A stretch of DNA of 64,000 nt from NCBI GenBank assembly GCA_035079385.1, contig JAVHKY010000053.1, positions 3,348,001 to 3,412,000 on the forward strand. Direction: 5' to 3'. Under the pieces are notes generated by a model, which was given only the letters and a program-made list of their open reading frames with translations, did not search any database and had not been told where the DNA came from. The DNA comes from Aspidiotus rigidus. Taxonomy: Eukaryota > Arthropoda > Insecta > Hemiptera > Diaspididae. Made by a program: the position numbers and the translations under genes. Below are positions 54,112-64,000 of the stretch, one piece after another (position 1 is the stretch's first letter; every line of letters begins with the position of its first letter).

Positions 54112-55199
54112 TATAGCTCCAGAGTCCGGGCTATGACGTCAAAATTTGATGATGTCATAGATCGGTTTTGAGATGTCACAATCTGATGACGTCACAGACC
54201 TTTTTTCTAACTTCCAGTACTCTCGTACCATGTGTGTTTCCGCGTCTCCCTCCTATCATATATAGCTCGGAGGTCGAAAATCGTTGAAGTACTTCTCCTG
54301 AGGTCATATGACATATAGCTTTATGAATCCCACATTCGTCATATGCTGTATAGCTCGCCCACTCCTAACATATAGAGCTTCAAAGTCCGAGTTTGTGACG
54401 TCACAATCTGATGACATCATAGATCAGTTTTTTTTCCAAGTCTCTGTTCTATTATATATAGCTTTAAAGTCCGAGCGTGTGACATCAAAATTTGATGACG
54501 TCATAGGCCATACTTGCGATGTCAAGATCTGATGATGTCATAGATCAGTTTTCGTAAGTCCCGATTCACTCGTACCATATGAGTTTCTTTCTCTTCCTAT
54601 GATGTATAACACGGAGGTCATATCATATATAGCTTTCCTATCTTATATACCTCGCTAGTCGTACCATAATGTATCTTTCTGAATCCCCCTCCTATCTTAT
54701 GAAGCTCGGAATCTTTCCAAATCACTCTCCTATATAGCTCCAAAGTCCAGATGAGTTTTTTTCCAAGTTCCCTCCTATTATACATAGCTTTAAAGTCCGT
54801 CCCTATGACGTCAACATTTGAAGACGTGATAGGTCAACCTTGTGACGTCACAATCTGATGACGTTATAAATCAGTTTTCTCAACTCCCAATTCCCTCGTA
54901 TCATAATATGAGTTTCTGAGACCTCCGCCTATCATATAGCCCTAACTGGGCTATATCGAGTATACCTTTTCTATAACTCCAAAAATAATCGAAATACAAC
55001 TGGTACGTCAACATTTTTCAGGTCCCGCGTGCTCTATAAAACAGGTTCCCCGCCACCCCTCGTTCAACTCCGTTAAAGAGCTTGCGAGTTTTCCTGATTT
55101 TAACAACAGTGGACGAAGGTACAACACGATAGTGGGGAGAAGGACGACTACACACAGAAAGTAGAAAGGGACACAGGACAATGAAGAGAAGAAGAAAGA

Positions 55200-55640
55200 A
55201 AACGAGATAGTAAAGCAGATTGCAGAAGCCAACGGCTACTCTAGAGGTGTGATTCAGAAAGTTCAGGGGAAAATGGACGAAAAGAGAGGAATTATGACAG
55301 GACAGCGCAAAAATACTCTGGATCAGTACCATACATGAAAGCACACCAGCAAGGTGATGAAAACGTTCAGAGGTACGATGTTAATGCATCCCCTACCCAT
55401 GGTGAAGAGAATAAGCAGCGATCAGACGGAGGAAAAGTACTAGAGAAGCTTGAGCGAAGTGTACAAGCTCAATTCCGAACAGTGCGAGGCCATCTACCTT
55501 GGTGAGACTGGGAGAAAGGAGTAAGAAAGATCAAGGGGCAAAAGACGACACGTCATTTTTTGGTAAACATTGCAATGGAGAATAGAATAATAGTGAAGGA
55601 ATATTCAAAGTCATACATCTCTCTGGGAACAGATGATGGA
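55200..55640 (+). pseudogene. Second Penelope-like family, connector and GIY-YIG fragment
   Basis: Pieces in shifting frames: KQIAEANGYSRGVIQK (about 55213-55262), SKVMKTFRG (about 55346-55375) and SEVYKLNSEQCEAIYLGETG (about 55450-55510). The last is the GIY-YIG start, with VYKL for GIY and YLG for YIG. Order and spacing match the linker and nuclease of a PLE. Several stops follow (the nuclease ends early), so it is inactive. It probably belongs to the same insertion as 52320-52740. Confidence 0.65.
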
Positions 55641-55649
55641 GATTGCAAA

Positions 55650-55890
55650 GGCAAAGAGGAGAAAAGCTAGCCTCTTGAACGATGTAATCACGTTTGCCAA
55701 CAAAAGATTATTCAACCTGATTCTTGCACGAGACAGGAAGAATACAACCGACCAATAGGATAACAGCAAACTTGGTAGCCGATGGACACATGGCACATGG
55801 TTAAAAAGTATTGTAGCCAATCAGATCACAGTACAAGACCGTGTTCTTTAGTGATGGGGTAACACTCGAGAGTAATCTACATTAAGAAGG
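55650..55890 (+). mobile_element. 3' untranslated end of the second Penelope-like family
   Basis: Follows the GIY-YIG fragment and is homologous to 18355-18620 (CCGACCAATAGGATAACAGC, GTAGCCAATCAGATCACAGT, AGTGATGGGGTAACACTCG). The pair defines the 3' end of this family. Confidence 0.55.
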
Positions 55891-56210
55891 GAATGACCAT
55901 AGGTTTTTGTGGCAGCCACGTCATTTCTAAGAAAAATGCTTGCAGATCCACCGAACTCAATCGCTCCACATCGTTTGTATTTGATGCTTGTAATCCATAA
56001 AAAAGACACGTCGACTTACATTTTGACATGGATATGTCTTGAAGCTAAGGGTCATATCGAAATTTGTATCTGCGTCACAAAATCGCGAGACAAATATGTT
56101 GACGTCATGAGTGACCTTGACCTACTTTAAAGACTTAGGAACTTGGCTGCCTATTCTTAGCCTTCACTACGTTAGGCGCAACAAACAGTACACCGAGTTA
56201 TACTAGACCG
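55890..56210. other. Spacer, nothing recognised
   Basis: A 73-codon ORF at 55909-56130 reads through it but has no domain and no splice support. Confidence 0.35.
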
Positions 56211-56214
56211 AACA

Positions 56215-56400
56215 CATTCTACTAGGTTACAAAACGATATATCGATACTTAATGAGTCGATATCAATGTTTTATCGGTTTATTAATATCGACCTCTAGTC
56301 AATATATCGACATTAATATTTTGTCGACATCAATATTAATATCTAATCAATATATCGATCAATATTCGGTCGATAAATCGATATATTTGGTATCATCATG
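56215..56400. repeat. ATCGATA-rich segment
   Basis: About ten copies of ATATCGA/TCGATA variants in 185 bp (ATATATCGATACTTAATG, CAATATATCGATCAATAT, CGATAAATCGATATATTTGG). Several overlap the insect DRE core TATCGATA. It may be a decayed simple repeat or a cluster of regulatory sites; no adjacent promoter was identified. Confidence 0.5.
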
Positions 56401-59400
56401 ATCATCTCTTCCTTCTCAATCCCAAACCAGCTTATGTCAAGAAGTTCTAAATTATTTCAAGAAAAAACAGCCGTATCCTTGATTTAACTTTTTCCCTCGT
56501 GATTTTTTTGTTTAAGAAGCGTCATTTCTAAGAAAAGTATAATTGCCCCTAGACTATTTTTGGCTCACGTGTCCACTGTACTGGATTTGTGATTTCTCGA
56601 AACTGTTTAGGTCTGAAGTGATGTCCATATCAAACAGAATGGCCTTGGATAACGCGTCATCTTTGAGAAAGATGCGATTACCTGGGACTATTTAGGGCTC
56701 ATGTGGGCATCATGTCCTGACGTCAAGTGAGCCAAAAGATCGTTTGGGGCTGACGCATCGTCCACGTTGAAGACACGATGGTCTTAGACTTGTGTACCAG
56801 AGGCGCCGGCCTCGAATCCACTGTCTCAAAATTAAGGTTGTTTGAGATCATACGGAACGGGAACAGCATTCGTATTGAGGGAATAATAGCTACGATACTT
56901 TATGGCAATGCGTCAACTGAAAGGAAGGACGGGATTGCTTCAACCTATTTAGAGTTTATTCACAGGCCTAAATTTAAAGTTTTAAGACCGAAAATAACCT
57001 CGGGTATAGTTTATAAGTGGCGGCTTTTTAGGTAAATTGAGTAACTGCACAAAAGCTCAAAACTCAATTTGCAAAGGTTTCTGAAAATCAAGACGTTCCT
57101 TCGAGACTTGAAAAAATTCAAACAAAATTTAAAGTCAAAAATTTTTTCATGATCATTTTTCTAACGGCTCAAGGTTGGAAGATTTCTCAAGCTCCTTTAA
57201 GTTTTGAACAACATATATGACAATTTAGAATGTCTACGTTTAACGAAAACAGGACTTCAAACCGGCTGGCTTTGGAGAAGAGTCGATTTCAATCTACTCA
57301 ATAAATGACTACTTCAACCAGTCTGTTCTCACTCATGGCTGATTGCATCGATGTCAACGCAAAGGCACGCTTTTATCTGAGACTTATGAACAATGATTCA
57401 CCACTTTTTTCTTTTTTAAAGAATGACAACATTATAACGTAGTCAAACGCACTATACACGGTAAATTATGAAAGGAAGATACTATACTCGTGTAATTGGC
57501 CCACATTCCTACAAGCGGTTGGGACTTTTCCATTATGATGTACCAAATACTCGCGATGCATCATTCTTCCAAATATGAGAGCCGGCTGAGCAACATTCTA
57601 GCGAAGTAAGACCAAGAGAAGTTCTTGTTTGCATTACACAGAGCGATCCAAACATAATTGCATGCTAATGTACCACCCTAAGTTACCCTCTCGCGAACTT
57701 CTATCCGTACATTACATCTTTAATTTCGCTACATCTCGAAATTTTCTGCGAATTATCCGCATGCCACGATGTGTACACGTCGAATCGAGAATAAAGATTT
57801 AATAATTTTACTCGTAAGGAAATTACAATCGGACAAAACAACTGACGCCGGTGAAAGCTTGACGTTATTGCGCGGGTTCGTGGGTTATGCGAATGCTTAG
57901 TTAGTTCGGTTAATAACGAATGTAATAATTACACGTGTTAGGATGTACCTTTTATTACAGCGTTTATTGTATTTTAGTTGTTGTTACAAACATCATTATA
58001 GTAGGAATGAGTTCCAAATATAAAAGCAGCATGAAATGAGTAACGAACACCGAGAAAAAGACGTCTGGAACCTATTTCTTTTTTGTCATTTCGTACAACC
58101 TATTTTCATCTTCTCATAATACCACGTATACAATAGGGGTTTAGTCAGCGCTTTAAAGTATGTAAGCGCAAGGTGTACATCATAGCAAATACACAAAAAT
58201 GGCACGTACACTAAATGTAATTGTACGGTCATATACATAAATGCAAAAATCGAAACGAACCGACAAATCTCAATCGCACTACCAGTGATTGGATAACTAC
58301 AAATAAGAATAATATCGGGAGAAAACAATTGACGAGAACTGATGAAATTGAAGTACAATTCTATCTATCTCATTCATCTCCTACTTTGTAACCTTCAACC
58401 TGGGTATCCAGCCACAGCGAATTCAATGGTAACGGAAAAGTCACCAAAGCAGCCGCGAGACTACTGCGCATTAGCCCCTAGATCCAATTTCAACCACTAC
58501 ATCCAACTCCACATCATCAACCAGTGATTTGCCCTTCGGTAAAAGCAATTCCCACTTTTGTGACGTCATCACCCTCAATTGTGAGTGAAATCATCGACCT
58601 GACATAAGACATGAGATAAATTAGTTACCCAAATCACCCATTGGCATTCTCTGTCCAGAAGTTTGTTGCAGACTTGGAGATTGTCGGCCTAAAGTCAAAA
58701 TGTCGTAACTCCATTTTACAGATTTGCTACAACAGTGTACACTAACTTTACAGAAGCAAAAAAACTGCACTTATTTTGGAGAAGAGTATTCACACTATCA
58801 ATGGTGCACGGAAGGTGCGAAGTCACTTCATCAGCACTCCAAAGAAGTACTCAAGCCTCAAGCTTACTACGCTGCAGAAAAAAGACCACGAATTTGGGAG
58901 TCACGACATTTTGACTCTAGGCCGACGAGATAATATTAGTATATAACAAGGCTCATATGTTTTAACCCACTGCTCTTATTTACCTGACGCAAGACACTTT
59001 TTTAGTATTTCGACTCAAAAAATTCTGAACATCTTTATAACTTTGTACCAAATTTCTATAATTTTTCTCTTTTATCAACCGTCATTGTGAATGAACTTCG
59101 TAGGCTCACAAAATCAACTTTTACCTACTCAAGATGTCTAGTTTTCAAAGCTCTCTCCAGTTGTATATTTGTAGTGCGCCACTAGTAGTTTTTCAATGCA
59201 TCAGTGGTTTCTTTCAACATTTCCAACTATCTCGAAGAAATCATAAAAATCCCCTAATTTTTCAAGAAGCGCAGGGACTAATTTTTCTCATTTTTTCATC
59301 CAATTTTTAAAAATCCTAAAAAAAAGCAAGCCCAGTGAAGTCCAAAAGCATGTCTCTCTTTCTCATTCAATTTTTTAAATCTTGAAGAGAAGTGTTGGGA

Positions 59401-59860
59401 TTGATATTTCTCTAATGCAGTGACTAATAATAATCCATTAATAGTATATGTCAAAAAAAAAAATCTACTAATGTTGCTGCAGTGAGGCATAATGATTAAT
59501 ATCTCTAATTTTTTTTAATCATGATAGTATATTGTTGAAGCCCGCATTCACTCTGGTCGTATCATTTAAATTAATGAAATATCTATTGAACTTTGAGAAC
59601 AACTTTATCATAAAAATGAAATATTAATTTTTGAATTTGAAACATTTTTCAAAAAACTCATTCAAATTACCATAATCTTATTTAAAGAACTCAAATTCTT
59701 CAACCAACTCATCATTTCTTTTTAAATGTTTGTTTACAATTACTAGAACATCTTCTTGTTTGATGAAATCTTCACTATTCATATTTTTTTAAGTTTGCTT
59801 TAAAATTAAACATTTATATTTATATAAGAAAAAAGAAATAGAAGCTTACTGAAAAATTTA
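56400..59860. other. Gene-free 3.5 kb
   Basis: Short ORFs at 56778, 58086 (minus) and 58724 lack domains and splice sites. Only ordinary AT-rich sequence was seen. Repeats may be present that cannot be recognised from a single copy. Confidence 0.4.
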
Positions 59861-59864
59861 TTCG

Positions 59865-60190
59865 ATGCAAATGGAGACCTACAAAGATTCTTTTGTTGAT
59901 AAAGATCAATTTGATTTTGAAAATATTACACATACCATATTTTGAAGATCCTGTTGCTAGAACAAGATCAAATTATGAAACTTTGATGGACCCTCTTTCT
60001 GGTAAAATTCAACATTTATTAGAATATAAAAAGAAAAAAATATCGTTAACTGATTATAAATATTATAGCTCATTTGAGTGTTTTATCTACAATGCTTGAA
60101 AAAGGAAGAAAAGAAATAAAAAATCCAAATATTCATTATATTGATTTTAAATCTGATATTGAAATAAATTATATACGTGTAAGACTCAGC
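59865..60190 (+). pseudogene. Decayed ORF of unknown protein, part 1
   Basis: Three protein-like blocks follow each other in three frames: MQMETYKDSFVDKDQFDFEN (from 59865), FEDPVARTRSNYETLMDPLS then GKIQHLLEYKKKKI (about 59940-60040), and LSTMLEKGRKEIKNPNIHYI then DFKSDIEINYIRV (about 60080-60185). The residue mix, charge pattern and lack of stops inside each block look like coding sequence that has suffered small indels. The third block ends at CGT|GTAAGA, a good donor. I do not recognise the protein. Repeats begin right after it, and a further protein-like tail stands at 61770-61930. Confidence 0.4.
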
Positions 60191-60659
60191 GGTTTGTCTA
60201 GCAAACTTGTTCTTACGCCGTTAAGATAATTCAGCGGTGGTCTTACTAAAATCAATATCAAAAATATTGCCACTTGGTCTTGATTATCCGGCTATATATC
60301 CGCAAAATTGATAAGCACCGGCGTATTAGAGCTCGGTAGCTTATGTACTCGCAACTCGCAACGTTGACTGCGAGTGCCGATGCGACGCTACCAACACAAA
60401 AATTCGTGAGAACGGTAAAGCGTTCTTACGTATGTAATTAAGGATATGCTCTACCTAGTTACTCACACACACACAAATAGCATATTACGGATAGCAATTT
60501 TTGCCCATAAATAACTCTATGAATAATGCTCAGAATTTTTCAAAACATCGGGTAATTATTCTTGAAGTTGAGGAATATACAGCTAATTACTTCACAGCTT
60601 GCATTGTCAGGAAATATTCAAAGTTATGCCTAAACTAGCCATCTTTGAATCGTCAATTA

Positions 60660-61770
60660 TCAATTAATGAATGATAGTATTATGCTACCAGAGAACAAAG
60701 TAAGCGATATCCAAACGAGCGCTTTGGCGACCCAAGCAGTGGCGCGGGTTGGCATGCAGCGCGGGCTGCATTCTCGTGTGCCACGCTATTTTTTGGATTA
60801 CACAAATAGTATATTTCATGAGAAGGTGCGAAAGCGACGTTTTGAGTGCCGAGTTTGGTGTAGTTGCGACGCGAGTCGAAGACAAGCGGAGCAAGCCGAA
60901 CGAGTCACTCGAGTCGCTTCGCTCCTTGTCTTGGAAGATTTTTTTTATAACGACGGCTACGAGTGTGCGTTTTTTGTTTTGTCGTCAACTCCTCACCTGG
61001 TCGCCGTTGCACGCAATTTCTCCTGCTGCTAACATAGAACATTATCACCCACTATCGATATGGAGCAATGCGGCGCAGCTGGTAGTGCAACGGCTTGCAA
61101 AGTCAGGAGTGCGTGGTTCAAGCCCGGATCGCGGAGACAAAAAAAAAATAATAAAGAGAAAATGGCCGTCGAGAACGGAGCGGGTAGAAAAGTGTGAATT
61201 CAGGGTGGTAATGTAGCAAGCGGGCGGTAAAATGAGAGAAGACAATAGAAAAGTAAATAGACGACCTGCAAAGTAGATGAGTTCTCAAACAGCTACTTTC
61301 GCACCTAAAATTGACCAACAAAAAACGCACTTTCGTAGCAGGAGTTATAAAAAAGTATTTGTCGCGCATACGCATTGTATGCGCAATGTGATCCAATTCC
61401 CTAGGGAAAAACCTGACGCGTTTTTCTTCTCTGTGAACAAAAACCGCGACCTCGCGTCCTATAATGAAGCACTTAGAGTACGTGTTTTTGTTTGTTTTTG
61501 TTCCTGTTTGTGTGAACTAAAAAATCAATTTGTGTAATAGTATAATTATTACGCTACAGAGAACAAAGTTTTTAGTCCACATGAACAAAAACACATACTC
61601 TATGTGCCTTGTTCTATGGCGTGGGTTGCCATGCAGCGCGAGTTTGTCGCTTTCTGCATTCTCGTATGCCACACTATTTTTTGGATCACACAAAAAATGT
61701 TTGTCGCGCATACGCATTGCATGCGCGATGTGATCCAATTCCCTAGGGAAAAACCTGACGCGTTTGTCGA
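60660..61770. repeat. Family of CGCGCATACGCA repeats, first copies
   Basis: Blocks sharing GTTGCCATGCAGCGCGAGTT, CTCGT-TGCCAC-CTATTTTT, GTCGCGCATACGCATTG and CCCTAGGGAAAAACCTGACG occur at about 60740-60810, 61350-61500 and 61605-61770, and again at 62730-63010. Each looks like a short non-autonomous element with GTGTGAACCAAAAAATAGCG-like ends. The small ORFs reported in these blocks are repeat artefacts. Confidence 0.65.
61066..61152 (+). ncRNA. tRNA-derived SINE head or pseudo-tRNA
   Basis: CGGCGCAGCTGG at 61071-61082 fits a Pol III A box with one change, and GGTTCAAGCCC at 61115-61125 is a perfect B box. Their spacing of 33 bp is that of a tRNA. A TTGCAAA heptamer at 61095-61101 sits where the anticodon loop would be (GCA, Cys-like), and the D stem pairs. 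The acceptor and T stems do not pair properly, and an A-rich tail follows at 61139-61149, so it is more likely a SINE or tRNA pseudogene than a working tRNA. Confidence 0.5.
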
Positions 61771-61930
61771 GTTCCAATTTGAACACAATGATGAATTAGA
61801 AGCAGCAATGCTTGCAATTGACAAGGTGGATCTTCATCAACAAGATCAACAAGTATCAAATGCCGCAAATGAAGTTCCAAGTTTCAACACTTCGGATGTT
61901 CTGGGTTTATTAAATAAAATAATTATGTAA
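61770..61930 (+). pseudogene. Protein-like tail of unknown gene, part 2
   Basis: The last 56 codons of an open frame read VEFQFEHNDELEAAMLAIDK, VDLHQQDQQVSNAANEVPSF and NTSDVLGLLNKIIM, then stop. It is acidic, helical and without repeats, unlike the repeat-derived sequence before it. It could be the C-terminus of the decayed ORF at 59865-60190, separated from it by 1.6 kb of inserted repeats, or a terminal exon. Function not recognised. Confidence 0.35.
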
Positions 61931-62610
61931 TATATTTAGCCAATTGCACAAATGTACGTGTATTGATAACGTTAATATTAATATTAATTCAAACTCGGTA
62001 GGTTTGTTACATCTTTTGAGTTTCATATCTATCGAAGGAATTGTTTTTATTTCTTTAGTTATCTTTTCTAGTAGAAATTAGTCATTTTATTTTTGTTGTT
62101 TCTGTGTTAGTTTTAAATTTTGTTTACAATATTTCTATCAAGTTCCTTTTTTTTTTTTTTTTCTTCTTTTCCGCATTTATGAATTGTAAATTTGATTTAT
62201 TATTCATCCTTGAATCGATCTTGTATCCTTATTAATTTTATAACAATTTGTCTTTTCCGCGTGCTCATTGATTGTATTTTTGATCACTTTTTTGGTTTTC
62301 ATTTCTCACAAAAGTTATTTCTTTTAAATTTTGTTTGAGATGTTTCCAAAGTATTTTTTTCATTTTTTTTTTCTTTTTTGCGTTTGTGAATTCTAATTTA
62401 TTCTTTAACTTATCTCAATTCTATTAATTTAGAAACAATCCTCTCTATTGATTGTAACATTGATGACTTTTTCTTCCATCAACAATTTAAATGAATTAAT
62501 ATTTTTTGAAATCACTTAATTCTTTTCCAGATTCAATTATAAATCTCACCAAGAAGTAAGATCTTGAAGATTAAATATTCATTTGTAGATCAACCCTCAC
62601 ATTTATTCAT
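61931..62610. other. T-rich spacer
   Basis: AT-rich, with poly-T runs near 62150 and 62360. May include the 3' untranslated region of the preceding tail. Nothing else seen. Confidence 0.4.
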
Positions 62611-62844
62611 GTGAACCAAAAAATAGCGTACGCCGCACGAGAACAAAGTAAGTGACACCTTGCCACGGCTCGGGTCGCTAAAGGGCTCGTTTGTATATTG
62701 CTTACTTTGTTCCCTTGTAGCGTAATATACTAAAGCAATATCCAAACGAGCGCTTTGGCGACCCGAGCCGTGGTGTGGGTTGCCATGCAGCGCAAGTTTG
62801 TTGCTTACTTTGTTCTCGTGTGGCGTACGCTATTTTTGGTTCAC
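62611..62844. repeat. Imperfect palindrome of two repeat copies
   Basis: GTGAACCAAAAAATAGCGTA at 62611 is matched by its inverse ending at 62844 (TACGCTATTTTTGGTTCAC). Further in, GCCACGGCTCGGGTCGCTAA on the left pairs with GGCGACCCGAGCCGTGG on the right, and AACGAGC/GCTCGTT flank the centre. The arms are about 93 and 112 bp. The right arm carries about 35 extra bases (GTGTGGGTTGCCATGCAGCG). Confidence 0.75.
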
Positions 62845-63015
62845 ACAAAAAATGTTCGTCGCGCATACGCACTGCGCATGCAATGCAAATAATGCGATCC
62901 AATTCTCTAGGGAAAAACCCGACGCGTTTTTCTTCCCTGTGAACAAAAAACGCGACCTCACGACGTATAAAGAAGCACAGTACGTGTTTTGTTCATGTGA
63001 ACTAAAAACCAATTA
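62844..63015 (+). repeat. CGCGCATACGCA repeat, last copy
   Basis: GTCGCGCATACGCACTGCGC, TCTCTAGGGAAAAACCCGAC and ACGCGACCTCACGACG match the blocks at 61350-61500 and 61690-61770. It closes with ATGTGAACTAAAAACCAATT. Confidence 0.65.
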
Positions 63016-63440
63016 GCCGCATATATCTGAACTTCATCTACAAAAATACGCAGTTTTGAGATATTTGATGCGATATTGAATTATTTATCTTTGGTCAAAA
63101 TTTGCAACATGCAATACACCATTTTGTGCATTTCTATGTACACATATTAGTGACTAGATACAGCAGAAACATTAGCTAATATTTATTTCTATTCTCCATT
63201 ACCTCATCAGCTTTAGTTTGTGAGTTAGTATTTTATTCTTTTATTATCACTGTATCAGTTTCATTTCCAGATTTATGTCAAAGATCTGGTTCAGTTTGAA
63301 GTTGATGTAACTCATCAAAAAAATTTAGAATACCTTCAAAATTTTTCCTTTATTCATTTATAATTCATCCATATATTACACTATCATCAAAATTATTTTT
63401 TCCGAACATTTTCCATTTTTTATGATGTATTTTGTTTTGT
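63015..63440. other. Spacer, nothing recognised
   Basis: AT-rich sequence without feature. Confidence 0.4.
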
Positions 63441-63444
63441 TTCT

Positions 63445-63620
63445 GACATTGTTCCCGACTATTCCGCCAACAATGTTGTCATTGTTGCAGACAATATTCC
63501 CAGTACGGTTTCCGACAACGTTGCCAACAATGTTATCGACAATTTTGCTGACAATGTTGCCAAAATTGTACCAACATTGATACCAAAAATGTTGTAGATA
63601 ACATTGTGGATGTTGATAAC
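63445..63620. repeat. GACAATGTTGCCAACAATG degenerate repeat
   Basis: About ten imperfect copies of an 18-24 bp unit such as GCCGACAATGTTGCCAACAA. A decayed minisatellite with no coding value; the remaining 380 bp to the window end is AT-rich and featureless. Confidence 0.7.
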
Positions 63621-64000
63621 CAGAGCCCGGATTTTTTGGCCCTAAAAATGAAAATTTTCTGCACTTAATCTTGCATTTCTGGCATTATTCGGCATTAAAA
63701 AAAAAAAAAATGAAAAAGAACATTCGTTTTTGGTACTTTTACAAATTCACGCCCAGAATTATTCAATTTACAATCAAAATCACTTGATTTTGACAAAAAT
63801 AAACGAATTTTGGGGATTAAAATTGAAAAAAAAAAATCCTAGCAATCTTTTAATCAAAATTTTTAATCTCCAACTTTGCACTAAAAATTATATTGGTTTT
63901 CAAAAAAAACTGTCCAATTTTCATAAATTTTGTACAAAATTTTATAATTTTATCGGTACCTATTTAACAAAAATGGTCACTTTGGACCTTATTCTGCTTT

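Larger units (their letters stand above)
52790..55010. repeat. 2.2-kb satellite-like block with TATATAGCTC and TGACGTCA motifs
   Basis: At least eight irregular units combine CCTATCATATATAGCTC, AAAGTCCGGGCCTGTGACGT, CAAAATTTGATGACGTCATA, GATCAGTTTTTTCCCAAGTC and CACAATCTGATGACGTCATA. Many units contain the palindrome TGACGTCA or GACGTCA. Two later arrivals sit inside it: a minisatellite at 53565-53805 and a MITE at 53984-54111. No coding content. It is the largest concentration of the family seen at 7480, 9281, 18005 and 25190. Confidence 0.75.

Noticed and set aside
60667..61396. ORFs of 90-155 codons on both strands
   Set aside because: They run through dispersed repeats and the SINE head in several frames; no consistent protein.

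Overview
This is an insect-type nuclear genomic window. It is AT-rich, has GT-AG introns, has a Rebers-Riddiford cuticle protein gene with a TATA promoter, and is dominated by transposable elements typical of arthropods. The exact order is not determinable from the sequence; a hemipteran would fit but this is a guess. There is no sign of bacterial or organellar sequence, and no CRISPR array or rRNA.

Host genes are few. (1) 12.2-14.9 kb, plus strand: a complete two-exon gene for a 301-residue histidine-rich secreted protein, with TATA box, initiator, split signal peptide and polyadenylation signal. (2) 30.6-31.5 kb, plus strand: an RR-2 type cuticular protein; its main exon is clear, its first exon is not. 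(3) 42.6-49.0 kb, minus strand: two internal exons, in phase, of a large gene tentatively of the BEACH (neurobeachin-like) family, separated by a 6 kb intron that holds a large inverted-array transposon. The two small secreted-protein genes each have a TATA box and a signal peptide carried mainly on exon 2; this is the usual layout of cuticle genes.

Mobile DNA fills most of the rest. A Penelope-like retroelement (5.06-7.36 kb, reverse transcriptase plus GIY-YIG endonuclease, many frameshifts) is bounded by 80-bp inverted arms. A second Penelope family is split into a 5' piece (52.3-52.7 kb) and a 3' piece (55.2-55.9 kb) by 2.3 kb of repetitive DNA rich in TGACGTCA; a stray 3' end of it lies at 18.36-18.62 kb. 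Two Mutator-like elements, both with perfect 9-bp target duplications, lie at 15.79-16.86 and 49.78-51.07 kb in opposite orientation; the second keeps a SWIM zinc finger. A foldback-type element with inverted ~140-bp tandem arrays occurs twice (20.26-23.36 and 44.13-47.65 kb), the first with a FLYWCH zinc-finger ORF. A Crypton-like tyrosine recombinase gene with three clean phase-1 introns sits at 37.4-39.5 kb. Two LINE 3' ends (29.3-30.1, 35.6-36.2 kb), a 128-bp palindromic MITE (53.98-54.11 kb), a 1.1 kb hairpin (18.8-19.9 kb) and several repeat arrays complete the picture.

The most interesting points are the foldback/Mutator-like composite, the intron-containing Crypton recombinase, and the nested Penelope/satellite/MITE stack at 52-56 kb. 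Family names come from motif recognition without database searches.
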